From positions 124,001 to 188,000 of the forward strand of contig CAVTZF010000026.1 in assembly GCA_963739095.1 (NCBI GenBank): 64,000 nucleotides of DNA, given 5' to 3'. The translations under genes and the position numbers were made by a program. Numbering within the stretch: the first letter of the stretch is position 1; each line of letters begins with the position of its first letter. The DNA comes from JACVRW01 sp963739095 (GTDB lineage Bacteria > Actinomycetota > Thermoleophilia > Solirubrobacterales > Thermoleophilaceae). The notes beneath the pieces are model-generated. The model was not told the DNA's origin. It saw only the letters and a list, made by a program, of their open reading frames with translations, and ran no database searches. This document shows, one piece after another, positions 9,762-18,273 of the stretch.

Positions 9762-10088
9762 ATGGACGCGCTCCGAAACCGACTCACCGCTGCGCTCGCG
9801 GCGGCTGCCATCGCCCTGACAGTCGCGGCCTGCGGGGACGACGACGTGGATCAGATCCGCGACGAGGCCGAATCGACCGCCGACGAGATCCGCGAAGAGG
9901 CGGAGTCCGCCGCCGACGACCTGCGCCAGGAGGGTGACGATCTGAAGAAGGAGCTCGAGGAGAGCGACTCGCCCGAGGAGCTCCGCAACGAGATCGAGGA
10001 GTTCGAGGACCGGGCGCGCACCGAGAGTGAGGACGTCCAGAAGGAGGCGGAGGAGCTCCGCAAGGAGCTCCAGGAGCAGCTGCCCTAG
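9762..10088 (+). CDS. Small coiled-coil lipoprotein
   Basis: 108 residues beginning MDALRNRLTAALAAAAIALT then VAACGDDD, a lipoprotein signal with lipobox VAAC. The mature region is almost wholly charged heptads (repeated E-S-A-A-D-D-L, E-E-L-R-K-E-L), predicting a long single helix or coiled coil anchored to the membrane. This is the general shape of Lpp-like spacer proteins, but no homology is claimed. An upstream in-frame ATG at 9546 would destroy the signal peptide, so 9762 is used. Its TAG stop shares the four bases CTAG with the stop of the convergent gene at 10085. Confidence 0.75.
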   Translation: MDALRNRLTAALAAAAIALTVAACGDDDVDQIRDEAESTADEIREEAESAADDLRQEGDDLKKELEESDSPEELRNEIEEFEDRARTESEDVQKEAEELRKELQEQLP

Positions 10089-10309
10089 CTAGGCAGCCCG
10101 TGCGCCGTGTCGTCGGCGACCACGTGGTGCAGGCGCACACCGGCTCCCATCCCGATCGCCGCGAGCACCGCAAGCGCACCGGCCAGCGGACCCGCCAGCA
10201 CTGCGCACAGCGGGACGGCGGGCACGACCGGCAGCAGGGCCCTCCAGCGTCCCGCAGCCAGGCCGGCGAACGCGGCGATCAGCAATGCGAAGAGCGCCAG
10301 AAGCGCCAT
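10085..10309 (-). CDS. Small two-helix membrane protein
   Basis: 74 residues, starting MALLALFALLIAAFAGLAAG at 10309 behind a ribosome site (GAGGAGAGGGG) about eight bases upstream. Two hydrophobic segments are visible (residues 2-20 and about 25-55), so it is an inner-membrane protein with a short polar tail. It lies 16 bases after the NlpC/P60 gene on the same strand and is probably in its operon, hence under the same c-di-AMP riboswitch. Function unknown. The stop codon overlaps that of the convergent lipoprotein gene through a shared CTAG. Confidence 0.65.
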   Translation of the reverse strand: MALLALFALLIAAFAGLAAGRWRALLPVVPAVPLCAVLAGPLAGALAVLAAIGMGAGVRLHHVVADDTAHGLPS

Positions 10310-10325
10310 GTGGGTTCCCCTCTCC

Positions 10326-11078
10326 TCAGAGTCCCGCGGGATGCCTCCCGACATACCCGCGGGCGGAGCGCATCTCCTCGCTCCAACGATTGCCGGTTAC
10401 CCGCCTGGCCGACGTGTCGAAACGCAGCCCGGCGACGATCATGTAGGCGTGGCCGGGGTTCGAGCGGATCGTGATCCACTGGCCGCGGCCGCGGTCCCCC
10501 CAGCTCATGAAGCCGCTCGAGTCGAGCGGCGTGTCGAGCAGGCCGGCCGCGTGCAGGGCGTAGCTGATCGATCCCGAGCAGTCGTAGCCGCTGTCGCGCC
10601 AGCGTCCGTGGCCGCCGCCGTACTTGTACGGCTTGCCGGCGATCTTGTTGCCCGCGGCGATGATGGCCTTGACCTCGTCGGGGGCGGAGGCCGGCGCGAC
10701 GGCCAGGCCGTCGTCTCCGATGTAGGCCTCTTCGACCGGCGCCTCGGACACCGGCTCCTCCTCGGTCACCGGATCGGCGGCCTCGGTGGACTCGGCCCGC
10801 TCCTGCACGAGCAGCTGCTCGGCGCGCGACGCCTTGCCGTTGGCACGGCGTCCCTCGTCGGTCTCGAACTCCATCACGCTTCCGCGCGTCCCCGGCCCGA
10901 ACTGGCCGTCGACGTCCGTGTCGAAGCCGGCGCTGTCCAGATAGCGCTGGAGGGCACGCACGTCGGACCCGGTGGAGCCGGATTTGAGGGTGCGCGAGCC
11001 GTAATCGGCGGCCTGCGCCCCCGCGGTGATGGTCAGGGACAGTGCCGTTGCGGCGACTACCGGCAACGTCCTTCGCAT
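10326..11078 (-). CDS. Peptidoglycan-binding NlpC/P60-type cell wall hydrolase
   Basis: 250 residues. A Sec signal (about residues 1-23, MRRTLPVVAATALSLTITAG then AQA) is followed by a peptidoglycan-binding type 1 domain (LKSGSTGSDVRALQRYLDSA then DGQFGPGTRGSVMEFE, residues about 30-75), an acidic linker, and an NlpC/P60-like papain fold. The catalytic Cys lies in YDCSGSISYALHAAGLL and the His in NPGHAYMIVAG. The family cleaves peptide stems of peptidoglycan outside the membrane. A good ribosome site (AAGGAG) lies eleven bases before ATG. A c-di-AMP riboswitch fills the leader, so expression should respond to c-di-AMP, as for resuscitation-promoting and NlpC hydrolases of Streptomyces and relatives. 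Confidence 0.9.
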   Translation of the reverse strand: MRRTLPVVAATALSLTITAGAQAADYGSRTLKSGSTGSDVRALQRYLDSAGFDTDVDGQFGPGTRGSVMEFETDEGRRANGKASRAEQLLVQERAESTEAADPVTEEEPVSEAPVEEAYIGDDGLAVAPASAPDEVKAIIAAGNKIAGKPYKYGGGHGRWRDSGYDCSGSISYALHAAGLLDTPLDSSGFMSWGDRGRGQWITIRSNPGHAYMIVAGLRFDTSARRVTGNRWSEEMRSARGYVGRHPAGL

Positions 11079-11102
11079 TGCGTAGGTGCTCCTTCTCTTC
11101 TC

Positions 11103-11251
11103 AGCGCCTACGGGGTTAGCTGTCGGGCTCGCGCCAGAAGAGCGGCGCTACGCGGCGGATCGCTGCGATTCGCCCCGAACTACTTGGTTCCCCCGCTCCC
11201 GGGCCGCTGGGCGGTCCGGGACTCGGCTATGGCTCCTTGCGGCGAGGCACC
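11103..11251 (-). promoter_or_regulatory. c-di-AMP (ydaO/yuaA-type) riboswitch in leader of NlpC/P60 gene
   Basis: Read on the minus strand, the leader contains the conserved ydaO elements in order: AGCGGGGGAACCA, GGGGCGAAUC, and the 3' block GCCCGACAGCUAACCCCGUA followed by GGCG. The outer P1 stem pairs GGUGCCU (11245-11251) with AGGCGCU (11103-11109). The element ends about 24 bases before the ATG at 11078, next to the AAGGAG ribosome site. Actinobacterial ydaO riboswitches commonly precede wall-hydrolase genes and lower expression when c-di-AMP is high. I identify it from remembered consensus; a covariance-model search was not possible. Confidence 0.88.
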
Positions 11252-11272
11252 CTAGCAGGCGCTCCGAACAGA

Positions 11273-11965
11273 ATGCCGCGGATCGCCTCTCCCCTGAACA
11301 GGGTCGTACTGCTGCTGGCGCTGCTGGTCGTACCGGCCTGCGGCGACGACGACGAGCCGAGTCCCGCGCCTACCCCGCCAGGGACCACGGTCGTCGCCGC
11401 GCTTGGCGACTCGATCACGGCCGGCAGCCCGCGCTGGGACCCGAATCCGGACATCCGCGACGAGATCGGCTCCCAGCTCGACCGCCGCAGCCAGTACGAG
11501 CTGTGGGCGGAGCGCGCCTTGCCGAGGACCGACTTCCGCAACTGCGGCGTGCCGGGCCAGCTGACCGACGAGATCGCCCGCCGGCTCGAGGAGTGCGCCG
11601 ACGGCGCCGACGTCCTGATCATCCAGGGCGGCGTGAACGACATCGGCAGCGGCCGCTCACCGCCCGAGGTCGCCGCGAACCTGCGCGGAATGGTGCGCGA
11701 GGGGAAGCGGCTCGGCCTGCGGGTCGCAATCGTCGAGCTGCTGCCTTGGAACGCCGGCTATCCGGTCGCCGACCCGCTGATCAAAGAGGTCAACCGCCGC
11801 ATCGCGCGCATCGCGCGCGAGGAAGGCGTGCGGCTGCTGCCGTGGTACCGCCTGCTCGAGGATCCACAGCGGCCGGGCCGCATGCGCGACGTTTGGACGG
11901 ACGACCTCCTGCACCCCTCGGTTGCCGGCTATCGGAGGCTGGGCCGGTCGGTCGAGCTGCCGTAG
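11273..11965 (+). CDS. SGNH/GDSL-family hydrolase, lipoprotein
   Basis: 230 residues from ATG 11273 (MPRIASPLNRVVLLLALLVV then PACGDDD), a lipoprotein signal with lipobox VPAC. The catalytic blocks of SGNH esterases are in order: GDSITAGSP (nucleophile Ser), NCGVPGQ (oxyanion Gly), GGVNDIGSG (Asn), and DDLLHPSVAGYRRLG (Asp-x-x-His). These enzymes hydrolyse esters such as acyl chains on lipids, sugars or wall polymers; the substrate is unknown. The start is set after the riboswitch region, because the earlier in-frame ATG at 11237 lies inside the divergent riboswitch and before the signal peptide. Its 3' end overlaps the convergent uracil-DNA glycosylase gene by 37 bases. Confidence 0.88.
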   Translation: MPRIASPLNRVVLLLALLVVPACGDDDEPSPAPTPPGTTVVAALGDSITAGSPRWDPNPDIRDEIGSQLDRRSQYELWAERALPRTDFRNCGVPGQLTDEIARRLEECADGADVLIIQGGVNDIGSGRSPPEVAANLRGMVREGKRLGLRVAIVELLPWNAGYPVADPLIKEVNRRIARIAREEGVRLLPWYRLLEDPQRPGRMRDVWTDDLLHPSVAGYRRLGRSVELP

Positions 11966-12642
11966 GCGAGCTCGCGCGCACGCGTGAACACGGCGTCGGT
12001 CATCGGCTCGGTCAGCTTGCCCGTGAAGGTGTTCTGCTGGCTCGGGTGGTAACAGCCGAGCAGGACCGGGCCATCCTCGACGCGGAACTCGACCGCGTGG
12101 CCGAAGCGCGGCCGTGGGCGGATCCCGAGCAGCCGGCAGGCGGCGTCCCAGGCGAACAGGCCGAGGCACAGGATCACGGCCGGCTCGAGCAGCTCGAGCT
12201 CCTCCGCCGCGTAGGGGAGACAGTTGTCGCGCTCGGACGGCAGCGGCTTGTTGGCGGGCGGCGCGCAGCGCACCGCGGCGGCGATGAAGGCGCCCTCGAG
12301 GCGCAGGCCGTCGTCGAGGGAGTGGGACTCCGCCTGGTTCGCGAAGCCCGTGCGGTGCATCGAGGCGAACAGCCAGTCGCCGGAACGGTCGCCGGTGAAC
12401 ACCCGGCCCGTGCGGTTGCCGCCGTGAGCGGCGGGCGCGAGCCCGAGCACGAGCACGCGCGCATCGGGGTCTCCGAAGCCGGGCACCGGTCGGCCCCAGT
12501 AGTCCTCGTCGGCGAAGGCGGCGCGCTTCTCGCGCGCGACACGCTCGCGCCACTCCACCAGCCGCGGGCAGCGGCGGCAGGTGGTGATCCGAGCCTCTAA
12601 GGCTTCAAGCGCTTGCCGCTTGCGAACAGATGCTGCGCCCAC
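11929..12642 (-). CDS. udgB: Type V uracil-DNA glycosylase (UdgB family)
   Basis: 237 residues. Four cysteines placed as in 4Fe-4S uracil-DNA glycosylases are visible: C22 and C25 (TCRRCPRLVEW), C126 (VRCAPPANKPLPSERDNC) and C141. Motif A reads GLAPAAHGGNRTGRVFTGDR, with the A-A-H-G pattern of family 5 rather than the Glu/Asn of family 4. Motif B reads HPSQQNTFTGKLT. The enzyme removes uracil and other deaminated bases in base excision repair. The ATG at 12642 overlaps the end of the upstream permease gene by 46 bases; no nearer ATG or GTG precedes the first Cys pair, so the overlap seems real. The 3' end overlaps the SGNH gene by 37 bases. Confidence 0.92.
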   Translation of the reverse strand: MGAASVRKRQALEALEARITTCRRCPRLVEWRERVAREKRAAFADEDYWGRPVPGFGDPDARVLVLGLAPAAHGGNRTGRVFTGDRSGDWLFASMHRTGFANQAESHSLDDGLRLEGAFIAAAVRCAPPANKPLPSERDNCLPYAAEELELLEPAVILCLGLFAWDAACRLLGIRPRPRFGHAVEFRVEDGPVLLGCYHPSQQNTFTGKLTEPMTDAVFTRARELAYGSSTDRPSLR

Positions 12643-13352
12643 AGGAAGACCGGCACGGCGAGCGCGGCGGTCACGCCGAGCGAGAGCCAGATCGAAACGT
12701 CGCTCTCACCGAGGAAGCCGAAGCGCACCGCGTTGACGAGATAGAAGACCGGGTTGAAGTGCGAGAGCTCCTCCCATGGGGAGGGCAGCACCTCGACCGA
12801 GTAGAAGACGCCGCCGACGAAGACGAGCGGCAGGATGACGATGTTGTTGATGAAGGTCGTGAAGTCCCAGCTGTCGGCGTAGATCCCGACCACAACGCCC
12901 AGCGAGGCGAACAGCAGCAGGCCGAAGCCGATCGCCGCCAGCAGCGCGAAGGGATTGGCCACCGGCAGACCCACGAACAGCACGGCCAGCACCAGCAGCG
13001 ACCCGCCGATCAGGAGCGCGCGGAACACGCCCCCGATCACGTAACCGGCGTTCATCTGCCAGGTGGGCATCGGCGCAGACAGGACGTCGTTGATGTAGCG
13101 GTCGAAGCGCGCCTGGAAGACCGACGACGCGTTGTTGGCGTACGCGGCCTGCACCATTCCCATCGTGATCAGCCCGGGCACGATGAAGACCTCGTAGTCG
13201 ACGCCGCTCACGTGGTCGATCCGCCCACCGAGCGAGAGCCCGAACACGAGGATGAAGAGGATCGACGAGATCACCGGCGCGAGCACGGTCTGCGTCCAGA
13301 GCTTCGAGACGCGCAGCGTCTCGCGGCGGCAGAGCCAGACCAGGCCGGTCAT
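12597..13352 (-). CDS. ABC-2 type exporter permease
   Basis: 251 residues with six hydrophobic segments, the ABC-2 membrane domain. Family signatures include the N-terminal amphipathic LCRRETLRVSKLWTQTVLAP, the loop FQARFDRYINDVLSAPMPTW, and VFYSVEVLPSPWEELSHFNP with VFYLVNAVRFGFLG near the end. It starts directly at the base after the ATPase stop (zero-base spacing), forming a two-gene exporter. Relatives move antibiotics, lipids or polysaccharides; the substrate here is unknown. The final 46 bases also encode the start of the uracil-DNA glycosylase. Confidence 0.9.
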   Translation of the reverse strand: MTGLVWLCRRETLRVSKLWTQTVLAPVISSILFILVFGLSLGGRIDHVSGVDYEVFIVPGLITMGMVQAAYANNASSVFQARFDRYINDVLSAPMPTWQMNAGYVIGGVFRALLIGGSLLVLAVLFVGLPVANPFALLAAIGFGLLLFASLGVVVGIYADSWDFTTFINNIVILPLVFVGGVFYSVEVLPSPWEELSHFNPVFYLVNAVRFGFLGESDVSIWLSLGVTAALAVPVFLWAQHLFASGKRLKP

Positions 13353-14081
13353 CTACGACGCCATCGCCTTCACGTAGACGTCCTGGAGCCGGTCGACCCC
13401 GAAGTGCTCACGCAGCGCCAGCGAGCTGTCGCGCGCGATCAGGTGGCCGTCTCGGATCAGGGCGATCTCGTCGCAGAGCTCCTCCGCCTCCTCGAGATAG
13501 TGCGTCGTGAGCAGGATCGTGGTTCCCTCCGCGTGCAGCCCGCGGATGTAGCGCCACAGTTCCTGGCGAAGCTCGAAGTCGACGCTCGCTGTGGGCTCGT
13601 CGAGGATCACGAGCCGCGGGCGGTGCATGAGCGCCCGCGCCAGCAGCAGCCGGCGACGCTGGCCGCCCGAGAGCCGAGGCGCGCGTGTGTCGCGTTTGGG
13701 CTCGAGCCCGAAGGCGTCGATCAGCTCGTCGGAGCGCTCGTCCGGGTCGCTCATGCCGAAGTAGCCGCCGTGGTAGACGAGCGTCTCGCGCACGGTGAGG
13801 AAGCGGTCGAGGTTGATGTCCTGCTCGGCGAGCCCGACCCATCTGCGCGCGGCCATCGAGTCGTGCGGCTCGCCGAAGACCCGGATCTCACCGGCTGTGA
13901 CGCGCAGCAGGTTGCAGACGGCGCTGATCAGGGTCGTCTTGCCGGCGCCGTTGGGGCCGAGCAACCCGAAGAAGGCGCCCGCCGGGATCTCGAGATCGAA
14001 GTCCTCGAGGGCGACTGTGCCGTCGTCGTAGTGCTTTGTCAGCCCGCGCAGCTCCAGGGCCGGAGGGTCCTCGCGGAACAC
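13353..14081 (-). CDS. ABC-2 exporter ATP-binding protein
   Basis: 242 residues with all ABC ATPase motifs: Walker A GPNGAGKT in FFGLLGPNGAGKTTLISA, Q-loop AEQDINLDRFLTVRETL, signature LSGGQRRRLLLARAL, Walker B LVILDEPTASVD, and H-loop LLTTHYLEEAEELC. The pattern is that of DrrA/NodI-like exporters in which one ATPase dimer serves an ABC-2 permease. It is the first gene of the pair with the permease at 12597 and diverges from the FAD oxidoreductase at 14210. The start ATG at 14081 precedes ALELRGLTKHYDDGTVALED closely, which fits the family. Confidence 0.93.
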   Translation of the reverse strand: MFREDPPALELRGLTKHYDDGTVALEDFDLEIPAGAFFGLLGPNGAGKTTLISAVCNLLRVTAGEIRVFGEPHDSMAARRWVGLAEQDINLDRFLTVRETLVYHGGYFGMSDPDERSDELIDAFGLEPKRDTRAPRLSGGQRRRLLLARALMHRPRLVILDEPTASVDFELRQELWRYIRGLHAEGTTILLTTHYLEEAEELCDEIALIRDGHLIARDSSLALREHFGVDRLQDVYVKAMAS

Positions 14082-14209
14082 CGGATCGAGACTATCGACG
14101 TAACGTCGCCGTCCCCGCCCGGGCTATCCGTGACCACTGTCACCAACGGACGCCCGTCACGGAACTAGCGGTCCGTCGTTCGCCATCAAACCCAAGGGGG
14201 ACCCCACAC

Positions 14210-15613
14210 ATGGCCACCACCACCGGCGCCCCGGCCGGTTCGCTTAACGGCGCGCTCGATGATCTGCGCGCCACCGTTCGCGGCGAGGTAAACGCCCCGG
14301 ACGTCCGTCCCGTCTTCAACGCAATGCACCGCGCCCGTCCGGCGGTCACGATCTCCTGTACCGGCACCGCCGACGTCATCGAGGCGGTCAACTTCGCGCG
14401 CGAGCACGGCCTACCCGTCGCGGTTCGCGGCGGAGGACACTCGATCGCCGGCCTCTCGTCGATCGACGGCGGTGTGCTCATCGACCTCGCTCCGATGAGC
14501 GGCGTCGTCGTCGACCCCGAGCGCAAGCGTGCCTACGTCCAGGGCGGCGCCGTGCTCGGCGACGTCGACCGCGAGACCATGCGCTTCGGCCTCGTCGCCC
14601 CGAGCGGAGTCGTGTCCGACACCGGCGTCGCCGGCCTGACGCTCGGCGGCGGCTACGGCTGGCTGCGCCGCAAGTACGGGCTCGCCTGCGACAGCCTCGT
14701 CGAGGCTCAGGTCGTCTGCGCCGACGGCCAGGTCCGGACGGCGTCGGCGGACTCGAACCCCGACCTGTTCTGGGCGCTCCGCGGCGGCGGCGGCAACTTC
14801 GGCGTCGTCACCTCGTTCACCTTCGACCTGAAGGAGCTCGGGCCGGACGTGGCCTTTGCGGCGACGTTCTACCCGGTCGAGGAGGTCGGCGACGTCCTCC
14901 GCAAGTGGCGCGAGTACGTCGAGCAGGCGCCGAACGAGGTCACCTCGGTCTGCGTCACGATCACCTTCCCCGCCAACCCGGAGATGCCCGAGGCGGTGCA
15001 CGACCGCGAGGTCGCCATCATCGGCGGCGTCTACGCCGGCGACGTGGAGGAGGGCATGAAGGAGATGCAGCCGCTGCGTGAGCTCGGCACCGTCCTCTTC
15101 GACATGTCCGGGCCCACGCCGTTCACCGCGGTGCAATCGGGCTTCGACCCGCTGTTCCCACGCGACACGCTGCGTGCCTACTGGAAGGCGCTGTACCTGA
15201 AGGGACTCGACGACGAGGCGATCGACGTGATCGCCGCGCGGGCGCAGAGCCGGCCGGCACCGCTCACGCTCGTCAACACGTTCCACATGGGCGGCGCGAT
15301 CGGCGACGTCGGGCCTGAGGAGAGCGCCTTCGCCGAGCGCTCGGCGCCCTACATGATCTCGATCGACGGCCAGTGGACCGATGAGGCCGACGACGAGGCC
15401 AACATCGAATGGGTCCGCTCCACGTTCGACCAGCTCGGGGAGTTCGGGACCGGCGGCGTCTACCTGAACTTCACCGGCCTCGCCGACGAGGCGGAGAGCT
15501 CCGGTGTGGACGACGCCTTCGGTCGCAACCTGGTGAGGCTCGCCGAGATCAAGCAGGCGTACGACCCGGGCAACTTCTTCCACCGGAACAACAACATCAC
15601 GCCAGCCTCGTAG
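14210..15613 (+). CDS. FAD-linked oxidoreductase, berberine-bridge-like
   Basis: 467 residues. The N-terminal half is a PCMH-type FAD domain with AVRGGGHSIAGLSSIDGG; H77 in that motif is the usual site of 8-alpha-histidyl FAD linkage. The second, cysteinyl link of bicovalent family members appears absent, since that segment reads VVSDTGVAGLTLGGGYGW with Ser-Asp where Cys is expected. The C-terminus ends with the BBE signature YDPGNFFHRNNNI. Members oxidise alcohols, sugars or alkaloid-like substrates with oxygen as acceptor; the substrate here is unknown. ATG 14210 is chosen because AAGGGGG lies ten bases upstream and no conserved sequence precedes it. A hairpin follows the stop. Confidence 0.9.
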   Translation: MATTTGAPAGSLNGALDDLRATVRGEVNAPDVRPVFNAMHRARPAVTISCTGTADVIEAVNFAREHGLPVAVRGGGHSIAGLSSIDGGVLIDLAPMSGVVVDPERKRAYVQGGAVLGDVDRETMRFGLVAPSGVVSDTGVAGLTLGGGYGWLRRKYGLACDSLVEAQVVCADGQVRTASADSNPDLFWALRGGGGNFGVVTSFTFDLKELGPDVAFAATFYPVEEVGDVLRKWREYVEQAPNEVTSVCVTITFPANPEMPEAVHDREVAIIGGVYAGDVEEGMKEMQPLRELGTVLFDMSGPTPFTAVQSGFDPLFPRDTLRAYWKALYLKGLDDEAIDVIAARAQSRPAPLTLVNTFHMGGAIGDVGPEESAFAERSAPYMISIDGQWTDEADDEANIEWVRSTFDQLGEFGTGGVYLNFTGLADEAESSGVDDAFGRNLVRLAEIKQAYDPGNFFHRNNNITPAS

Positions 15614-15621
15614 CGCAGGTT

Positions 15622-15675
15622 GACTCCTCTGCTCCGTTTGGGGCTTGAGCTGCACCCACTCGGAGCAGAGGAGTC
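15622..15675 (+). promoter_or_regulatory. Perfect 15-bp inverted repeat covering the M28 peptidase ribosome site
   Basis: Arms GACTCCTCTGCTCCG (15622-15636) and CGGAGCAGAGGAGTC (15661-15675) are exact reverse complements with a 24-base loop; TGGG and CCCA within the loop can pair further. The right arm contains GAGGAG, the only plausible Shine-Dalgarno for the ATG at 15681, five bases beyond the arm. In the RNA the ribosome site would be buried. The same hairpin could also end transcription of the upstream oxidoreductase, though no U-tract follows. Confidence 0.75.
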
Positions 15676-15680
15676 GCCGT

Positions 15681-17292
15681 ATGGATGCAGGTCGCAGGTT
15701 CGTCGTCTTCCTGGCAGTGCTGACTGCAGTGGGCGTGGCGGCGGGACCTGCTTCCGCGGGCCTCGGCAACGACACGTCCAGTGAGCTCCGTCAGGCGGTC
15801 AGCGCGGGCAAGATCAAGCAGCACGAACTCGCCCTGCAGCTGATCGGCGACCTCTCGGGCGGCAACCGGCTTGCCGGTACGAAGGGCTACGACGGGTCGG
15901 CGCTTTACGTGGCCGCGGCCGCGCGGCTCGCCGGCCACAGGGTCTCGTTCCAGAACTTTGACTACGACCTCGACCTGCTCGCCGACTGGACGCCTCCGGT
16001 CCTGCGCGTCGTCAGCGGCGGCCAGCGGCGCTCGTTCGTCCCGGAAATCGGCGGCGGGCAGTTCTTCGGCGACTTCGGGTCGATGCTGGGCTCGACGTCG
16101 ACCGACATCACGGCGCCCGTGTGGGCGATCGACCTGAACCTGCCCGCTCCGCCGGCGCCGAACAGCAACACGAGCGGCTGTGAGGCGTCCGACTACGACG
16201 GGATGCCGGACGGTGCGATCGCGCTCGTTCAACGCGGCACCTGCACGTTTGCCGTGAAGTTCCAGCTGGCCGAGGAGTCCGGCGCCGGCGGCGTGGTCTT
16301 CTTCAACGAGGGCCAACCAGGCCGCGAGGTCGCATTGTGGTTCGACGTCACGGGCCTGCAGACGCCGTTCATGGCCGCCTCGATCCCGACCGCCACCGCA
16401 CTCGCCAACGGAGTGAACAACGGCTTCACGGGCCTTCGGGCGCGCTTCAAGATCGACTGGCGTCCGGGCACCTACCCGACGCGGAACGTGATCGCGGAGA
16501 CGCGCTGGGGTGACCCCAACAAGGTGATCGTGGTCGGCGCGCATCTCGACAGCGTCGGCACCGGCAACGGCATCAACGACAACGGGTCAGGCTCGGCAGG
16601 CATCCTCGAGATCGCCGAGCAGCTGCGGCTGGTGCATCCCGCAGAACAAGATCCGCTTCATCTGGTTCAGCGCCGAGGAGTCGGGCCTGCTCGGGTCGGA
16701 GCACTACGTCGCCTCGCTCCCGCCCGAGGAGCAGGCGAAGATCGCGGCGATGCTGAACTTCGACATGATCGGGTCGCCGAACTTCGTGCGCTTCGTCTAC
16801 GACGGGGATCTCTCCGACACCGGAGCCGCCGCCGAACGGAGCGCCGCCCGGCTCGGACGAGATCGAGGAGCTGTTCCTCGACTACTTCGCCGAGCCGTGG
16901 CCTGGCGACCGCCCCGACCGCCGTTCGACGGTCGCTCGGACTACGGCCCGTTCCTCGACGCCGGCATCCCGGCCGGCGGCCTGTTCACCGGCGCCGAGGG
17001 CATCAAGACCGCGGAGGAGGCGGCGATCTACGGCGGCACTGCGGGCGAGGCATACGACCCGTGCTACCACCGCGGCTGCGACCGCATCACGAACCTGAGC
17101 GACACCGCGCTCGAGCAGATGGCCGACGCGGCGGCGCACGCCACGATCACGCTCGCGCAGAGCGACGACCTGCCCGGGCAGGACCCGGCAGCTCGCTCGA
17201 GTGCAGGTGCTCAGGCACTCAGGAGCGCGGGTGCCGGCCACGACGCGCTGAACGGCGCGCGGCCGGCTGCGATCGGAGGGGACGCGCGCTAG
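15681..17292 (+). CDS. Secreted M28 family zinc aminopeptidase with PA domain, frameshifted
   Basis: ATG 15681 opens a signal peptide (MDAGRRFVVFLAVLTAVGVA then AGPASA). A PA domain follows (IALVQRGTCTFAVKFQLAEE), then the M28 catalytic core: VVGAHLDSVGTGNGINDNGS supplies zinc-ligand His and Asp. The next part, FIWFSAEESGLLGSEHYVAS (catalytic and zinc Glu) and LNFDMIG (zinc Asp), lies in a different frame after an extra base near 16637. A second shift near 16825 and a third near 16915 lead to FDGRSDYGPFLDAGIPAGG and the stop at 17292. Merged, it is about 536 codons, the usual size of exported M28 aminopeptidases. Translation may be limited by the hairpin over its ribosome site. The stop shares CTAG with rmlB. 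Confidence 0.82.
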
Positions 17293-18273
17293 CCGAGCGC
17301 CTTGCCGTACTGCTGCTCGTAATAGGCCCGGTACTCACCGGAGCGGATCGGCTGCCCACCAGGCCTCGTTCTCGCGGTACCAGTCGACCGTGCGTGCGAG
17401 GCCTTCCTCGAAACGCACCTGCGCCTCCCAGCCGAGCTCGGCCTTCAGCTTCTCCGAGCTGAGCGAGTAGCGGCGGTCGTGGCCGGGCCGGTCCTTGACG
17501 TACTCGATCAGCGACTCGTCGCGGCCGGTCAGCTCGAGGATGCGGCGCACGACCTCGATGTTCTCGCACTCGTCGGGGCCGCCGACGTTGTAGGCCTCGC
17601 CGGCGCGGCCGCGCTCGAGCACCGCCTGGATGCCGCGCGCGAAGTCCTCAACGAACAGCCAGTTGCGGATCTGGCGGCCGTCGCCGTAGACGGGCAGCGG
17701 GTCGTCGTGGAGCGCGTTCAGGATGCACAGCGGGATCAGCTTCTCGGGGTACTGGCGCGGGCCGTAGTTGTTGGAGCCGCGGCAGATCACCGCCTCGATC
17801 CCGTACGTGTGCGCGTGCGCCGAGACGAGCAGGTCGCCGCCCGCCTTGGTCGCCGAGTAGGGCGACGACGGGTCGAGCGGCGAGCTCTCCGTGAACGACC
17901 CCTCCGGGATCGAGCCGTAGACCTCGTCGGTCGACACCTGCAGGTAGCGGCCGACGCCGCGCTCGCGCGCCGCGTCCAGCAGCACGCTCGTGCCGATCAC
18001 GTGGGTGCGCGCGAACGCGTCCTGGTCGGCGATCGACCGGTCCACGTGGGACTCGGCCGCGAAGTTGACGATTGCGTCGACGCCCTCCGCCAGCTCGGTC
18101 ACGAGCGCGCGGTCCTCGATCGAGCCGACCACCAGCTCGACCCCGTCGGGCAGGTTCTCGCGGCGCCCGGCATAGGTCAGCTTGTCGAGCACGACGACGT
18201 CGTGGTCGTCCTTGATGAGGCGCACGTAGGTGGAGCCGATGAAGCCGGCGGCGCCCGTCACGAGCAGCTTCAT
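17289..18273 (-). CDS. rmlB: dTDP-glucose 4,6-dehydratase, frameshifted near the C-terminus
   Basis: Starts MKLLVTGAAGFIGSTYVRLI at 18273, the NAD-binding GxxGxxG of extended SDRs. Family signatures are NFAAESHVDRSI, STDEVYGSIPEG, the catalytic SPYSATKAGGDLLV (YxxxK) and SNNYGPRQYPEKLIPL. The reading frame ends early at 17335 after an extra G in a TGGTGG run near 17352. With that base removed the protein continues QPIRSGEYRAYYEQQYGKAL to a stop at 17289, giving 327 residues, normal for RmlB. It converts dTDP-glucose to dTDP-4-keto-6-deoxyglucose in rhamnose synthesis. The start overlaps the rmlD stop (ATGA), and the corrected stop shares CTAG with the convergent peptidase gene. Confidence 0.92.

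Noticed and set aside
15681..17292. Programmed frameshifting in the M28 peptidase and other broken genes
   Set aside because: No slippery heptamer plus pseudoknot pattern is evident, and the shifts occur at many unrelated places and genes.
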